Shown: positions 18,686-27,763 of the stretch, in pieces | How positions within the stretch are numbered: the first letter of the stretch is position 1 | How the letters are laid out: each line of letters begins with the position of its first letter | From: Bacteroidota bacterium | GTDB lineage: Bacteria > Bacteroidota > Bacteroidia > M30B66 | Direction of reading: 5' to 3' | Assembly: GCA_027483445.1 (NCBI GenBank) | Contig: JAIXUS010000003.1 | Span: 1-64,000 of the forward strand | Length of the DNA: 64,000 nt | Translations under genes and position numbers: made by a program | Notes under the pieces: generated by a model | Databases searched by the model: none | Seen by the model: only the letters and a program-made list of their open reading frames with translations | What the model was told of the DNA's origin: nothing

Positions 18686-20059
18686 ATGAGCGCATTGAAA
18701 GATCTTGTAGAACAGCACAAAGAACAGTTTTTAAACGAGTTATTCGATTTATTGAGAATCCCGTCGGTGAGTGCAGACCCGAAATATAAAGCCGATGTTT
18801 TGCGGATGGCAGAAGCGGTAAAAGACAGTTTGATTCGTGCAGGAGCCGATAAAGTTGAAATTTGTCCGACGCCAGGCTACCCCATTGTATACGGGGAAAA
18901 AATAATCGACCCGAGCTTGCCTACGGTATTGGTTTACGGTCATTATGATGTTCAGCCTCCCGATCCGCTTGAGTTGTGGACCTCTCCGCCATTCGAGCCA
19001 GTAGTGAAGAATGGTAACATTTATGCCCGCGGCTCGGCCGACGATAAAGGTCAGTTTTTCATGCATGTGAAAGCCTTCGAGTTGATGCAAAAGAATAACC
19101 TGCTGCATTGTAACATCAAATTCATGATTGAAGGCGAGGAAGAAGTAGGTTCGTCGAACCTCGATGGCTTTCTGCTGGCCAACAAAGAACGGTTAAAGGC
19201 CGACTGCGTGTTGGTTTCAGACACGTCGATGATTGCCAACGATATTCCATCCATCAATACCGGTTTGCGCGGATTGAGTTATGTTGAAGTGGAAGTTACA
19301 GGACCGAATCGCGACTTACACTCAGGTGTTTATGGCGGTGGTGTGGCTAACCCCATTAACGTATTGTGCGAGATGATTGCCTCGCTGAAGGATGACAATC
19401 TGAGAATAACCATTCCTCACTTTTATGATGACGTTGTGGAACTCAATGAAGAGGAACGCAATGCTTTGAATTCTGCCCCTTTTGAGGTTGAAGAGTACAA
19501 GCGCGAACTGAACATTGGCGATGTGATGGGTGAAAAGGGTTACACGACCCTGGAACGAACTTCTACTCGACCAACTTTGGACGTAAACGGAATTTGGGGT
19601 GGTTATACCGGCGAGGGCGCTAAAACAGTTCTGCCTTCTAAGGCGTATGCAAAAATCTCCATGCGATTGGTTCCAAATCAAAGTCCTGATACCATTACCG
19701 AGCTCTTTCAGCGTCATTTTGAATCCATTGCGCCCGCTGGCGTGAAGGTTATCGTGAAGCCGCACCATGGCGGGTGGCCTGTGGTTACGCCCACCGATTC
19801 TGATGAATATCGAGCTGCTGCGATGGCCATGAAAACAACCTTTGGTAAAGACCCTATTCCAGCTCGCGGCGGAGGAAGCATTCCAATTGTAGCTTCGTTT
19901 GAGAAAATCCTGGGATTAAAAACGGTATTGATGGGCTTTGGTCTTGACACCGACGATATCCACTCGCCGGATGAACATTACGGGGTATTTAATTACCTCA
20001 AGGGTATCGAAACAATTCCTTACTTTTATCAGTACTACGCCGAATTAAAACGGAAGTAA
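18686..20059 (+). CDS. M20-family dipeptidase
   Basis: 457 residues, the normal length for M20 family dipeptidases of the CNDP2 type. The di-zinc site is complete: H in 'VLVYGHYDVQPP', bridging D in 'GSADDKGQ', general base/ligand EE in 'EGEEEVGSSN', D in 'LVSDTSMI' and H in 'DDIHSPDEHYG'. The dimerisation-lid region around 'GPNRDLHSGVYGGGVANP' is also typical. No signal peptide is present, so it acts in the cytosol and hydrolyses dipeptides. It stands between divergent surface-protein genes and a lipoprotein operon; the downstream gene begins about 30 bases later and could be cotranscribed. Confidence 0.92.
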   Translation: MSALKDLVEQHKEQFLNELFDLLRIPSVSADPKYKADVLRMAEAVKDSLIRAGADKVEICPTPGYPIVYGEKIIDPSLPTVLVYGHYDVQPPDPLELWTSPPFEPVVKNGNIYARGSADDKGQFFMHVKAFELMQKNNLLHCNIKFMIEGEEEVGSSNLDGFLLANKERLKADCVLVSDTSMIANDIPSINTGLRGLSYVEVEVTGPNRDLHSGVYGGGVANPINVLCEMIASLKDDNLRITIPHFYDDVVELNEEERNALNSAPFEVEEYKRELNIGDVMGEKGYTTLERTSTRPTLDVNGIWGGYTGEGAKTVLPSKAYAKISMRLVPNQSPDTITELFQRHFESIAPAGVKVIVKPHHGGWPVVTPTDSDEYRAAAMAMKTTFGKDPIPARGGGSIPIVASFEKILGLKTVLMGFGLDTDDIHSPDEHYGVFNYLKGIETIPYFYQYYAELKRK

Positions 20060-20090
20060 TATATTCGTAGGCAACGCGTTGTATAGATCG

Positions 20091-20975
20091 ATGATGAAAA
20101 AAACGCTTCTGAATCCCTTCTTTGGGCTGCTGTTATTGTTCAGTTTAGTTTCGGCTTGTACCAAAACAGAGGAGGTTGTGGTTGAAGGCAACAAGCCTCC
20201 ACCCGACAATACTTTACCGGCGGGTGTTCAGGAGAACTTTATCACCAAATCGTATATCGGGTTGCTGGGAAGAGAGCCTGATGATGCGGAGTTTGATGCG
20301 GCTATGCAAAGTTTTAGCACGGATGGATTTACGGCTTCGGTGAGAAAAACAGTGATCAACAGCATTACCGCAAAACCCGATTATCTGCGACGAGAGTTTG
20401 AATTGGCCAACAACGACCTTTTGAATGGCCTGGATACCTTTCAGGTAGTGGATATCATCAACACGTTTACCTTTCTACTCACCCAACCGCAATACGAGCC
20501 CTTTTACGAAACACTGCAGATGGAGCTTGTACGCCTCAATGCTTACCTCAACACCTTTGATCAGGTTCAAAACGGAGGCATTAGTATTCCTGAGATTCAC
20601 CGAAATTGTGTGAACAATTACTTCTTTGATCAAATCAATATGGGTTCGCTCAACTTTGTGCTTGCGACCTTCCAGCTATTGGCTTTGCGCAACCCAACGC
20701 AATTTGAGTTGGACGAAGGAGTTAAGATGACCGATGGCCTCAATGGCATCCTCTTTTTGCAGGAAGGAGATTCGAAATCAGAATTCCTCGACATTTTCTT
20801 TGATTCGGAAGACTATTATTCCGGACAGGTGAAAACCTTGTTTACCCGTTTTCTGTTCCGCAATCCAAGCTCAGAAGAGGCGGTTTATTACACACAGTTA
20901 ATCCGCCAGGCGGATGGCTTTAGAAAATGCATAGCAGAAATTCTTAGCACTGATGAATATGCAGGTCGTAATTAA
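20091..20975 (+). CDS. Lipoprotein with DUF4214/DUF1553-tail-like repeats
   Basis: The open frame begins with a TTG at 20079, but I start at ATG 20091 (MMKKTLL), which opens the lipoprotein signal (lipobox 'LVSAC'). Two segments look alike and like the 'GREP' repeats of DUF4214 and the C-terminal tail of planctomycete DUF1553 proteins. One is 'SYIGLLGREPDDAEFDAAM' (about 55-73) with a following helix ending near 'KPDYLRREF'. The other is 'LFTRFLFRNPSSEEAVYYTQ' at the C-terminus, ending 'ILSTDEYAGRN'. It is predicted to be helical and membrane-anchored on the periplasmic or outer face. It overlaps the next lipoprotein gene by 23 bases and heads the coupled DUF1501 cluster. The family link is from motif shape only. 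Confidence 0.7.
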   Translation: MMKKTLLNPFFGLLLLFSLVSACTKTEEVVVEGNKPPPDNTLPAGVQENFITKSYIGLLGREPDDAEFDAAMQSFSTDGFTASVRKTVINSITAKPDYLRREFELANNDLLNGLDTFQVVDIINTFTFLLTQPQYEPFYETLQMELVRLNAYLNTFDQVQNGGISIPEIHRNCVNNYFFDQINMGSLNFVLATFQLLALRNPTQFELDEGVKMTDGLNGILFLQEGDSKSEFLDIFFDSEDYYSGQVKTLFTRFLFRNPSSEEAVYYTQLIRQADGFRKCIAEILSTDEYAGRN

Positions 20976-21447
20976 AGTAATTGCGGGCATCATGCTCCTA
21001 ACGTCGGTTTCGTGTAAAAAGGAAACAGAGTATGTGTATGCCGTTGAAGATGTGCAGGTTCGCAAAGGTGATGGCTCAAAGACCGTAGCCAAAACGATGG
21101 TTGAGTTTATTTCCATCGCCTATGCGGATGTGTTTGGAAATGCGATTAGTCAAAACCAACTTTCGCAGTTGAGTTTGCTGTACTTATCGTTTGGCGACAA
21201 GCGGCTCCTCGAAGACATGCTGGTGAAGAACATGCTCAATTCTCAACTGGCGGCCATCCCCAGTGATACAGAAATGCGTGCTGATGTGAATGCTTACGTG
21301 AGGAGTACTTATTTGAAGCTTTACAACCGCGAGCCTAACGAGTTAGAAGCCTTTACGCTGGCCAAAGACATCAATGATGATGCAGCAATGCGTTCATCGA
21401 TGGTGTTTTATGCGATGATGACCTCAGATGAATATCGTTTTTACTAA
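20953..21447 (+). CDS. Small lipoprotein, paralogue-like partner of the preceding gene
   Basis: 164 residues. A lipoprotein signal (MNMQVVIKVIAGIMLLTSVSC) leads into two helical blocks. The second ('VRSTYLKLYNREPNELEAFTL ... FYAMMTSDEYRFY') repeats the 'REP ... TSDEY' pattern of the preceding gene and of DUF1553 C-termini ('LsRxPtaeE ... NSxEF'). The start overlaps the preceding gene by 23 bases, which favours translational coupling. ATG 20959 is an alternative start. It precedes the DUF1501 gene by 11 bases, the position a DUF1549/1553 or DUF1800 partner usually takes. The function is unknown. Confidence 0.7.
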   Translation: MNMQVVIKVIAGIMLLTSVSCKKETEYVYAVEDVQVRKGDGSKTVAKTMVEFISIAYADVFGNAISQNQLSQLSLLYLSFGDKRLLEDMLVKNMLNSQLAAIPSDTEMRADVNAYVRSTYLKLYNREPNELEAFTLAKDINDDAAMRSSMVFYAMMTSDEYRFY

Positions 21448-21458
21448 ACAATGGCTTT

Positions 21459-22775
21459 ATGAACAATAGAAATGGGAGAAGAGCCTTTTTAAAAAAGGCA
21501 GCCGCCGCAGGTGCCGGAGCTATTATTGCCCCATACATATTGCCTTCGGGTCGATTGTTTGCGGCCTCAGGCAACAGGGTTGCAAACCATGTGGTGTTTT
21601 GCCTTTTTGCCGGTGGTGTACGAAACATCGAGTCGGTCGCTCAGGATCGGGGAAACTTAATGCCCGGAGTGCTGGGTGGCGGCTTTTCAGTAGCACCTTC
21701 GATTGCACCCGGTATTGACGTATTGCCAAGCTTGCCGGGTGCTTCGCTCAGAAGCCAGGGTACATTGTTTCGGAATTTCCGTTATGCTCAAGGTCCAACC
21801 GGCCATTTTAATGGTCACTCTACAGCCATCACCGGCAGTTATACCCTTCAGGACTTGAGCATTAAAGAGCCGCCAAAGATGCCCACCATTTTTGAGTACT
21901 ACCGGAAGCACAACGACCCGGCTCAATCGGCTCTGAATGCCTGGTGGATTTCGAATACGCTTGGCCCCTACCCTTCGCTCAACTACAGCACATATCCGGG
22001 CTATGGAGCGCTGTACGGGGCGAACTACATGCAGCCGGCCTCCTTAATTACCCAAAGCGGACTAAGTGCCTTGTCGAATCCAATAGCATTTACGGCCCAG
22101 GAGCAGGAGAAAATTGATGGGTTGAAATCTTTTTTCAATCAGAGCTTTCGGTCGGGAGGCACGGTAGACACCGATGGAATTACCAACGCCGAGCTTGATG
22201 GCCTTGAGCTTCAGGATTATATCCGTCAAACCCTTCAGGAAGGCAGCACCGGAGCATTTATTAATCCATGGGGCGTTGGAGCAGCGAACATGAACAACGA
22301 CATGGTGAATGTGTTCTTTGCCGAGCGCATCATACAACGGTTTAAGCCTGAATTACTGGTCGTAAACATGCAGGGAGTGGATATTTGTCACTCGAATTTT
22401 ACCGAATACTGCAACCAGTTGCACAAAGCTGATTATGCGGTGGCTCATCTGTGGCAAACCATTCAGAGTACGCCGGGCATGGCCAACGATACTATTTTAA
22501 TTGTAGCACCTGAACATGGCCGGAACTTTGAGCCGAACACCATATTGGATGTATATGGGCAGCCGGCCATAGACCATACTTCTGATGCTACCTCCAGAGA
22601 GATCTTCTGCCTTGTGGTTGGGCCTCCCGGAAAGGTTGTCCAAAACCAAAGCATCACGCAGGTTACCGGAGAAAGCATTGATATCGTTCCAACCATTGCC
22701 CATGTGCTGGGTTTCCGGGAAAACATTCCGGGAGGCCTTTTAGCCGGTCGGGTGTTAAATGAAGCCTTTGTATGA
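21459..22775 (+). CDS. DUF1501-family protein with twin-arginine signal
   Basis: 438 residues. A Tat signal is clear: RR at residues 7-8 in 'NGRRAFLKKAAAAGAGAIIA'. The rest follows the DUF1501 plan, an alkaline-phosphatase/sulfatase-like fold. An early strand runs 'NHVVFCLFAGGVRNIES', then 'TGHFNGHSTAITG', 'LLVVNMQGVDICHSNFTEYC' and 'ILIVAPEHGRNFEPN' with a conserved H near residue 352. The end reads 'SIDIVPTIAHVLGF'. DUF1501 proteins are exported folded and are usually paired with DUF1800 or DUF1549/DUF1553 proteins. Their reaction is not established. Here the partners are two small lipoproteins upstream and a cytochrome-like lipoprotein that overlaps its stop codon (ATGA). Confidence 0.85.
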   Translation: MNNRNGRRAFLKKAAAAGAGAIIAPYILPSGRLFAASGNRVANHVVFCLFAGGVRNIESVAQDRGNLMPGVLGGGFSVAPSIAPGIDVLPSLPGASLRSQGTLFRNFRYAQGPTGHFNGHSTAITGSYTLQDLSIKEPPKMPTIFEYYRKHNDPAQSALNAWWISNTLGPYPSLNYSTYPGYGALYGANYMQPASLITQSGLSALSNPIAFTAQEQEKIDGLKSFFNQSFRSGGTVDTDGITNAELDGLELQDYIRQTLQEGSTGAFINPWGVGAANMNNDMVNVFFAERIIQRFKPELLVVNMQGVDICHSNFTEYCNQLHKADYAVAHLWQTIQSTPGMANDTILIVAPEHGRNFEPNTILDVYGQPAIDHTSDATSREIFCLVVGPPGKVVQNQSITQVTGESIDIVPTIAHVLGFRENIPGGLLAGRVLNEAFV

Positions 22776-23716
22776 TCAAACCGATTCGTGCAGCCTTGTT
22801 TGGGATTACCGCAATTGCGGTGATGATTTCGGCCTGCCGCAAAGAAGAGCCGATACCCGAAAACCCTTACAGTAAGATTGATTATGGGAGTGATGACCCT
22901 GATGTAGACACTCTGCAACAGAACAGTTTAACGGCCATTCACCGCGACATCCTTTTTCCTAAGTGTGCAGTTCCGGGCTGCCACGACGGAAATTTTGAGC
23001 CCGATTTTCGAACGGTACAGTCGAGCTTCAGCACGCTCGTTTATGCCCCAATTGTTAAAAACAATGCAGCCGGAAGCTTTTTGTTTCGCGTAATTCCAGG
23101 TGATACGGCAGGTTCAGTTTTGCACGAACGCATTACCAATTGTTGCTTTGTGAACGTAGACGATCGAATGCCACAGGACAATATCGGAACAGGCTTACCG
23201 GCTGCCGAAATCAACCGCATCAGCACCTGGATTTTACAGGGAGCCAAAGATGCGGAAGGTAACGAAGCGGAGCGGCCCGACATTGAGCCATCGCTTTCGT
23301 TTTACGTGGCCGCAAACAGTACGTTTAACGTCGAGCTTTCGGCACTCGCATTTCGCGAAGACTCGCTGATTTACAATCCCTTCAGGCTACCGGCGGGCAC
23401 CACCAGCTTCTTTTTTGTTCCATTGGTAACTGATGACATCACGCCTTTGGCGCAACTACAATACAACAAACTGTATCTGAGCACCTCGATGGACGATTTT
23501 AGCAATGCCATTCAACTGCAGGCGAGCTTCGTAAATGTGCCCAACCAGCAACCTGTGTGGGTGGTTAATGTGCCCGCCTCAACCTTAAATACCGGTGTGC
23601 AGTACTTTATGCGTTACTACGTGAACGACGGCAACCACACCAACAATACCGAATTTCCTAAAACCGAATCCAACGACTTGTACAAGTCATATTGGAGCTT
23701 CATCATCACTCCTTAA
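22772..23716 (+). CDS. Lipoprotein with a PSCYT1-like c-type cytochrome domain
   Basis: 314 residues. The lipoprotein signal ends 'VMISAC' (Cys22). Residues about 55-160 resemble the planctomycete-type cytochrome c domain (PSCYT1). 'HRDILFPKCAVPGCHDG' holds a candidate heme site Cys65-x4-Cys70-His71. It is followed by 'FRVIPGDTAGSVLHERI', 'DDRMPQDNIGTGLPAAEINR' and 'ISTWILQGAKD', the usual 'PGdxxxSxLxxri ... MP ... I..WI..GA' signature. The CX4CH spacing differs from the standard CXXCH, so heme attachment is not certain. The C-terminal half is an uncharacterised beta domain. The gene overlaps the DUF1501 stop by four bases and the next start by one base. Confidence 0.78.
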   Translation: MIKPIRAALFGITAIAVMISACRKEEPIPENPYSKIDYGSDDPDVDTLQQNSLTAIHRDILFPKCAVPGCHDGNFEPDFRTVQSSFSTLVYAPIVKNNAAGSFLFRVIPGDTAGSVLHERITNCCFVNVDDRMPQDNIGTGLPAAEINRISTWILQGAKDAEGNEAERPDIEPSLSFYVAANSTFNVELSALAFREDSLIYNPFRLPAGTTSFFFVPLVTDDITPLAQLQYNKLYLSTSMDDFSNAIQLQASFVNVPNQQPVWVVNVPASTLNTGVQYFMRYYVNDGNHTNNTEFPKTESNDLYKSYWSFIITP

Positions 23717-24156
23717 TGCGCGCTACCTTACTTTTGATTTTTGGCCTTTTCCTGATTACCTCCTGTAACAAAGACGATAACCAGGAAGTGGGCGACACCC
23801 CAGTAATTATGTTTGAGAGTATCTCGCCTGGAACGGCAAAGGCTTACAGCGATTCTGTAGTTATTCGTGTTCAATACGAAGATGGCAATGGCGATTTGGG
23901 AGAGAACAACACCACCGAATCGAATGCTTTTGTTACCGATACTCGGAGCGGACTAGAGTACCAATTCAGAATCAGGCAGTTGGCGCCAAACGACGCAAAT
24001 ATTCACATCCGTGGAAGCCTGAATATTGTGGTTCCTCAGGTTGCGTTTATTGGCAGTGGAAGCAGCGAAACAGCCACCTTTAAGGTAAAGATAGAAGATC
24101 GAGCAGGCAATATGAGCAACGAGATTACGACCACGGCCATTACAGTTACACCTTAA
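23716..24156 (+). CDS. Small Ig-like lipoprotein
   Basis: I start at ATG 23716, which overlaps the previous stop as TAATG. The frame open from 23692 begins with TTG and adds eight residues before the signal. The lipoprotein signal (MRATLLLIFGLFLITSC) precedes a beta-sandwich-like domain ('SDSVVIRVQYEDGNGDLGEN' ... 'ATFKVKIEDRAGNMSNE'). The 'YEDGNGDLG' motif recurs in Bacteroidota lipoproteins of unknown function. The junction suggests coupled translation with the cytochrome-like lipoprotein. Confidence 0.78.
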   Translation: MRATLLLIFGLFLITSCNKDDNQEVGDTPVIMFESISPGTAKAYSDSVVIRVQYEDGNGDLGENNTTESNAFVTDTRSGLEYQFRIRQLAPNDANIHIRGSLNIVVPQVAFIGSGSSETATFKVKIEDRAGNMSNEITTTAITVTP

Positions 24157-24627
24157 ATGAAGCTTATCAGGCTTGGCCTTTTAATTTTTACACTTGCCTT
24201 TAGCTTCGGCTCATGCGCCTCGTATAAAGATGTGCAAATGCCAGAGATAGAACGCATCAGCAATGTTCGTACGGGCGATTTAAAGGAGGGTCGATTGGCC
24301 ATTAGTTTTACAACAGAAATAAGGAATCCCGATAAGCTCAAGTTCAGAATCAGGCGTGTTCAGCTCGATGTGATGCTTAATGGAAACAAGGTGGGTGAAA
24401 TCAGCAGTAACCGTGTGATTCGCATCCGCAACTTGTTGCAGGCTCAGGTAGAATGGACGCTTATGGCCGATCTGAAGGCATTGATTAAACCGGGAATGTT
24501 ACTCAACCTTGCACTTTCGGGGCGGCCTCAGCTGGGCGTTGAAGGCCATGTGCGGGTTTCGAAGTTTCTGTTTCGCAAAACCATACCGGTGAAGCTGAAT
24601 ACGCCCGTCAGCCTGCCTAAATTTTAA
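24157..24627 (+). CDS. LEA14-like (LEA type 2) lipoprotein
   Basis: 156 residues. A lipoprotein signal ([20 protein letters not shown]) is followed by a single LEA type 2/WHy-like beta domain ('[20 protein letters not shown]', '[16 protein letters not shown]', '[20 protein letters not shown]'). Such Bacteroidota lipoproteins sit in the periplasm or outer membrane and have no known enzymatic role. The ATG directly follows the previous stop codon with no gap, so it belongs to the same transcript. Confidence 0.82.
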   Translation: MKLIRLGLLIFTLAFSFGSCASYKDVQMPEIERISNVRTGDLKEGRLAISFTTEIRNPDKLKFRIRRVQLDVMLNGNKVGEISSNRVIRIRNLLQAQVEWTLMADLKALIKPGMLLNLALSGRPQLGVEGHVRVSKFLFRKTIPVKLNTPVSLPKF

Positions 24628-24650
24628 GCGCATCGGCTACCTTTGGGCAC

Positions 24651-26630
24651 ATGGAAACGAAGTCGCAAAAGCCCAATGCCTTAATTGAAGAGAGCAGTCC
24701 TTACCTGCTCCAGCATGCCTACAATCCGGTTCAATGGTACCCATGGTCGGAGGCAGCGTTGAAAAAGGCGAGCGACGAAGACAAGCTGATTTTGGTGAGC
24801 ATTGGTTATTCGGCTTGTCATTGGTGCCATGTGATGGAGCGTGAGTGTTTTGAAGATGCCCTTACAGCCGAGCTCATGAATGAGCATTTTGTGTGCATTA
24901 AGGTTGACCGCGAAGAAAGACCTGATATTGACCAGCTTTACATGACGGCCGTTCATTTAATGGGCGGAAGGGGCGGCTGGCCCTTGAATGTGTTTACGCT
25001 TCCGAACGGAAAACCGATCTACGGAGGCACCTATTACCCTAAGCCTCAGTGGCAAAAGGTATTGAGCGAACTCCGCAACTTGTACAACGATCAGCGTGCC
25101 GAAGTGGAAGAATATGGAGAGCGGCTCAGCTCGGGAATCCGGCAATCGGAGTTGTTTAAGGTGCAAGACGGAAGCTCGATTGAACGCGCAGATTTAGAGG
25201 CCTCAATTAAAAAATGGAAAAAGGGCATGGATGACCTTGATGGCGGTCCGAACAGAGCTCCTAAATTCCCTTTACCTAACAATTACAAGGCTTTGCTAAG
25301 GTTTGCGCACCTCAGCGGCGACACTGAGCTTATGCGTCATGTACACCTCACGCTCGACAAAATGGCCATGGGTGGCATTTACGATCAGGTTGGTGGTGGC
25401 TTTGCCCGCTACTCGACCGATCAATATTGGAAGGTTCCTCATTTTGAAAAAATGCTTTACGACAACGGGCAGTTACTCAGTTTGTATGCAGAGGCGGCGC
25501 TACAATCGAAAAAACCCCGTTACCGCGAAGTTGTAGAAGAAACCATCGAATTTGTGATGCGGGAGCTTCGTTCGCCAGAAGGGGCATTTTATTCGGCTTT
25601 AGATGCCGACAGCGAAGGTGTGGAAGGTAAATTTTACGTGTGGGAGTTGTCCGACTTGCAAAAGAGCCTTAGTGCGAGCGAGTATACGCTTTTAGAAAGC
25701 CATTTTTTCCTCGATGAAACCGGTTATTGGGAGCACGACCAATATGTACTTATGCGCCGTTCGGCGGATGGCAGTAGCGACGAACTGAAAGCCCTCTTGC
25801 AGCGCCTTTTACAGTTACGTAGCACCAGAGTAAGGCCCGGACTTGACGACAAGATTTTGTTGAGCTGGAACGCAATGATGCTGCGTGGATTGGCCGATAG
25901 TTACAGGGTTTTCAGAGACAAACGCTGGCTTAAGGCTGCCGAAGAAAATTGGCAGTTTATTCGCCAAAACATGATGCAGGAAAACGGGGAGCTCTGGCAC
26001 AGCTGGAAAAATGGAAAGAGCAGCATTCATGGCTTTTTAGAAGATTACGTTTGGCTCATTGAGGCCTTGTATGGCCTGTATGAAGCCACCTTTGAGGAAG
26101 AATATTTAAATGAAGCCATTCGATTAATGTATGTCACCCTGTCGATCTTCCCAACCGCCGGTAAAGGCTTGTTGTATTACACCTCTGATCGCCACGGCGA
26201 ATGGGTGGCCCGAACCCTAGAAACGAGCGACAATGTGATACCGGCCTCTAACTCGATGCTGGCGTTGAATTTATACCGTTTGGGATTGATAACCGGAAAG
26301 CCTGAATGGATTGCCAGGGCCGAGGAAATGAGCACAACCGTTCGCAACGAACTTTTGAATTACGGTCCGGGCTATTCCAACTGGATGATCCTGGCATGCT
26401 TCAAAGCATTTGATGGCAGGGAGCTGGTGATACGCGGGCAAAATTCGAAACAACAGATGCAGCGTATTCAGGAAGTATATCATCCAGTACTTGTTCCTGT
26501 GGCAGCCACTGTAGATTCGGCTCTTTCCATTGTGCGTGATCGCCGCGAAGACCATTGGTACCTTTGTCGAGAAGGGGCCTGTGAGTTGCCGCTACGTTCG
26601 GTGGATGAAGTGCTACAAACGCTGCACTAA
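24651..26630 (+). CDS. Thioredoxin-domain protein of the YyaL / spermatogenesis-associated protein 20 family
   Basis: 659 residues, the normal family size. The N-terminal thioredoxin-like domain (DUF255) starts '[19 protein letters not shown]' and carries '[20 protein letters not shown]', with the CHWC dithiol at about 57-60. The rest is an alpha/alpha toroid of the glycosidase-like type ('[20 protein letters not shown]', '[15 protein letters not shown]', '[16 protein letters not shown]'). No signal peptide is seen, so a cytosolic location is likely. The family is universal, with no firmly assigned reaction. A -7-like TACCTTTG lies at 24638-24645, right before the ATG, without a clear -33. 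It lies in the run between the DUF1501 cluster and the di-heme peroxidase. Confidence 0.92.
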   Translation: METKSQKPNALIEESSPYLLQHAYNPVQWYPWSEAALKKASDEDKLILVSIGYSACHWCHVMERECFEDALTAELMNEHFVCIKVDREERPDIDQLYMTAVHLMGGRGGWPLNVFTLPNGKPIYGGTYYPKPQWQKVLSELRNLYNDQRAEVEEYGERLSSGIRQSELFKVQDGSSIERADLEASIKKWKKGMDDLDGGPNRAPKFPLPNNYKALLRFAHLSGDTELMRHVHLTLDKMAMGGIYDQVGGGFARYSTDQYWKVPHFEKMLYDNGQLLSLYAEAALQSKKPRYREVVEETIEFVMRELRSPEGAFYSALDADSEGVEGKFYVWELSDLQKSLSASEYTLLESHFFLDETGYWEHDQYVLMRRSADGSSDELKALLQRLLQLRSTRVRPGLDDKILLSWNAMMLRGLADSYRVFRDKRWLKAAEENWQFIRQNMMQENGELWHSWKNGKSSIHGFLEDYVWLIEALYGLYEATFEEEYLNEAIRLMYVTLSIFPTAGKGLLYYTSDRHGEWVARTLETSDNVIPASNSMLALNLYRLGLITGKPEWIARAEEMSTTVRNELLNYGPGYSNWMILACFKAFDGRELVIRGQNSKQQMQRIQEVYHPVLVPVAATVDSALSIVRDRREDHWYLCREGACELPLRSVDEVLQTLH

Positions 26631-26644
26631 CTACTCATAAACCT

Positions 26645-27763
26645 ATGAAAAACGCTACGCTCATCAGTGCACTTTTTCTGGCCATAGCCTGGCAATCGTG
26701 CAAAAAAGAAGAAGTGCCTTCAACTACGGCCACTGGCAGTCCGGTGCTTCCCGCGACGCCTTATGCGTATTACGACGCCAGTCATTCCGATTCCCAGATT
26801 AACCACAAGGCCACTTTGGGAAGAGTGTTGTTTTACGAAAAGCGCCTTTCGCTGAACAACAGTGTTTCATGCGGTTCCTGCCACAAGCAATCGGCGGGTT
26901 TTGCCGATAATGCGAGGTTTAGTCGTGGATTGAACAATGAACTCACCGACCGAAATTCGATGCCGGTGATGAACCTTCCTACCGTGCTGGGCGTGTTTCC
27001 CGGCATTGGTCCCGGCGTCGACCTCTTTATGACCAGGGTTTTCTTTTGGGATGGCCGTGAGCGCGACTTGCGCAGTTTGGTAAGCCGCCCGATTGCCAAT
27101 CACATCGAGATGGGTGTTGATGACCCTTCATCGCTCATTCCGCGCCTTCAGGCTTTGCCCTATTATCCAGAATTGGTGAAAAAAGCATTTGGTGATGAGC
27201 AAATTACCCTGAATAGGCTGGCCGATGCCGTTGCGGTATTCATGGAATCGATTCAATCGAAAAACACCAAGTTTGATGAATACATCGCGCAACAAAGCAA
27301 ACCCGGAATACTCAACGCGCAAGAAGAGGCAGGGTACCAATTGTTTCTCAGCAAATACAACTGCAGTGGATGCCATAACCCTTTCCCGGGCGAATACAAT
27401 AGTCCAGAACCCAAGAACATTGGGCTTGACGCTTATTCACCCGACCCCGGAATGGCAAGCATAACCGGGAATGCAGCCGATCGTGGAAAGTTTAAAGTAC
27501 CGATACTCCGAAATATCGCTCAAACCGCACCGTACATGCATGATGGTCGATTTAAGACGCTGGAAGAGGTAATTGACCATTATTCGAATGGAATTCAAGA
27601 TTCTGAAAGTTTGCATCCATTGCTTAAAAATGCACAAGGAAGCCCGTTAAAGATGACAATTCCAGATCACGAAAAGCGCGCACTTATTGCTTTCCTGCAC
27701 GCACTTACCGATTACCAAGTTTTGTCGGACCCCAAGTTTTCTGATCCTTTCCAATCATTCTGA
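26645..27763 (+). CDS. MauG/cytochrome c peroxidase-family di-heme lipoprotein
   Basis: 372 residues. A lipoprotein signal ends 'AIAWQSC' (Cys19). Two heme-binding motifs are present: C76-GS-C79-H80 and C240-SG-C243-H244. Family blocks 'GRVLFYEKRLSLNNSVSC', 'RVFFWDGRERDL', 'VPILRNIAQTAPYMHDGRFK' and 'TLEEVIDHYSNGI' are all there. These are bacterial di-heme cytochrome c peroxidase/MauG proteins that reduce H2O2 or carry out oxidations in the periplasm. The lipid anchor would fix it to a membrane. The gene overlaps the next start by one base (TGATG). Confidence 0.93.
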   Translation: MKNATLISALFLAIAWQSCKKEEVPSTTATGSPVLPATPYAYYDASHSDSQINHKATLGRVLFYEKRLSLNNSVSCGSCHKQSAGFADNARFSRGLNNELTDRNSMPVMNLPTVLGVFPGIGPGVDLFMTRVFFWDGRERDLRSLVSRPIANHIEMGVDDPSSLIPRLQALPYYPELVKKAFGDEQITLNRLADAVAVFMESIQSKNTKFDEYIAQQSKPGILNAQEEAGYQLFLSKYNCSGCHNPFPGEYNSPEPKNIGLDAYSPDPGMASITGNAADRGKFKVPILRNIAQTAPYMHDGRFKTLEEVIDHYSNGIQDSESLHPLLKNAQGSPLKMTIPDHEKRALIAFLHALTDYQVLSDPKFSDPFQSF

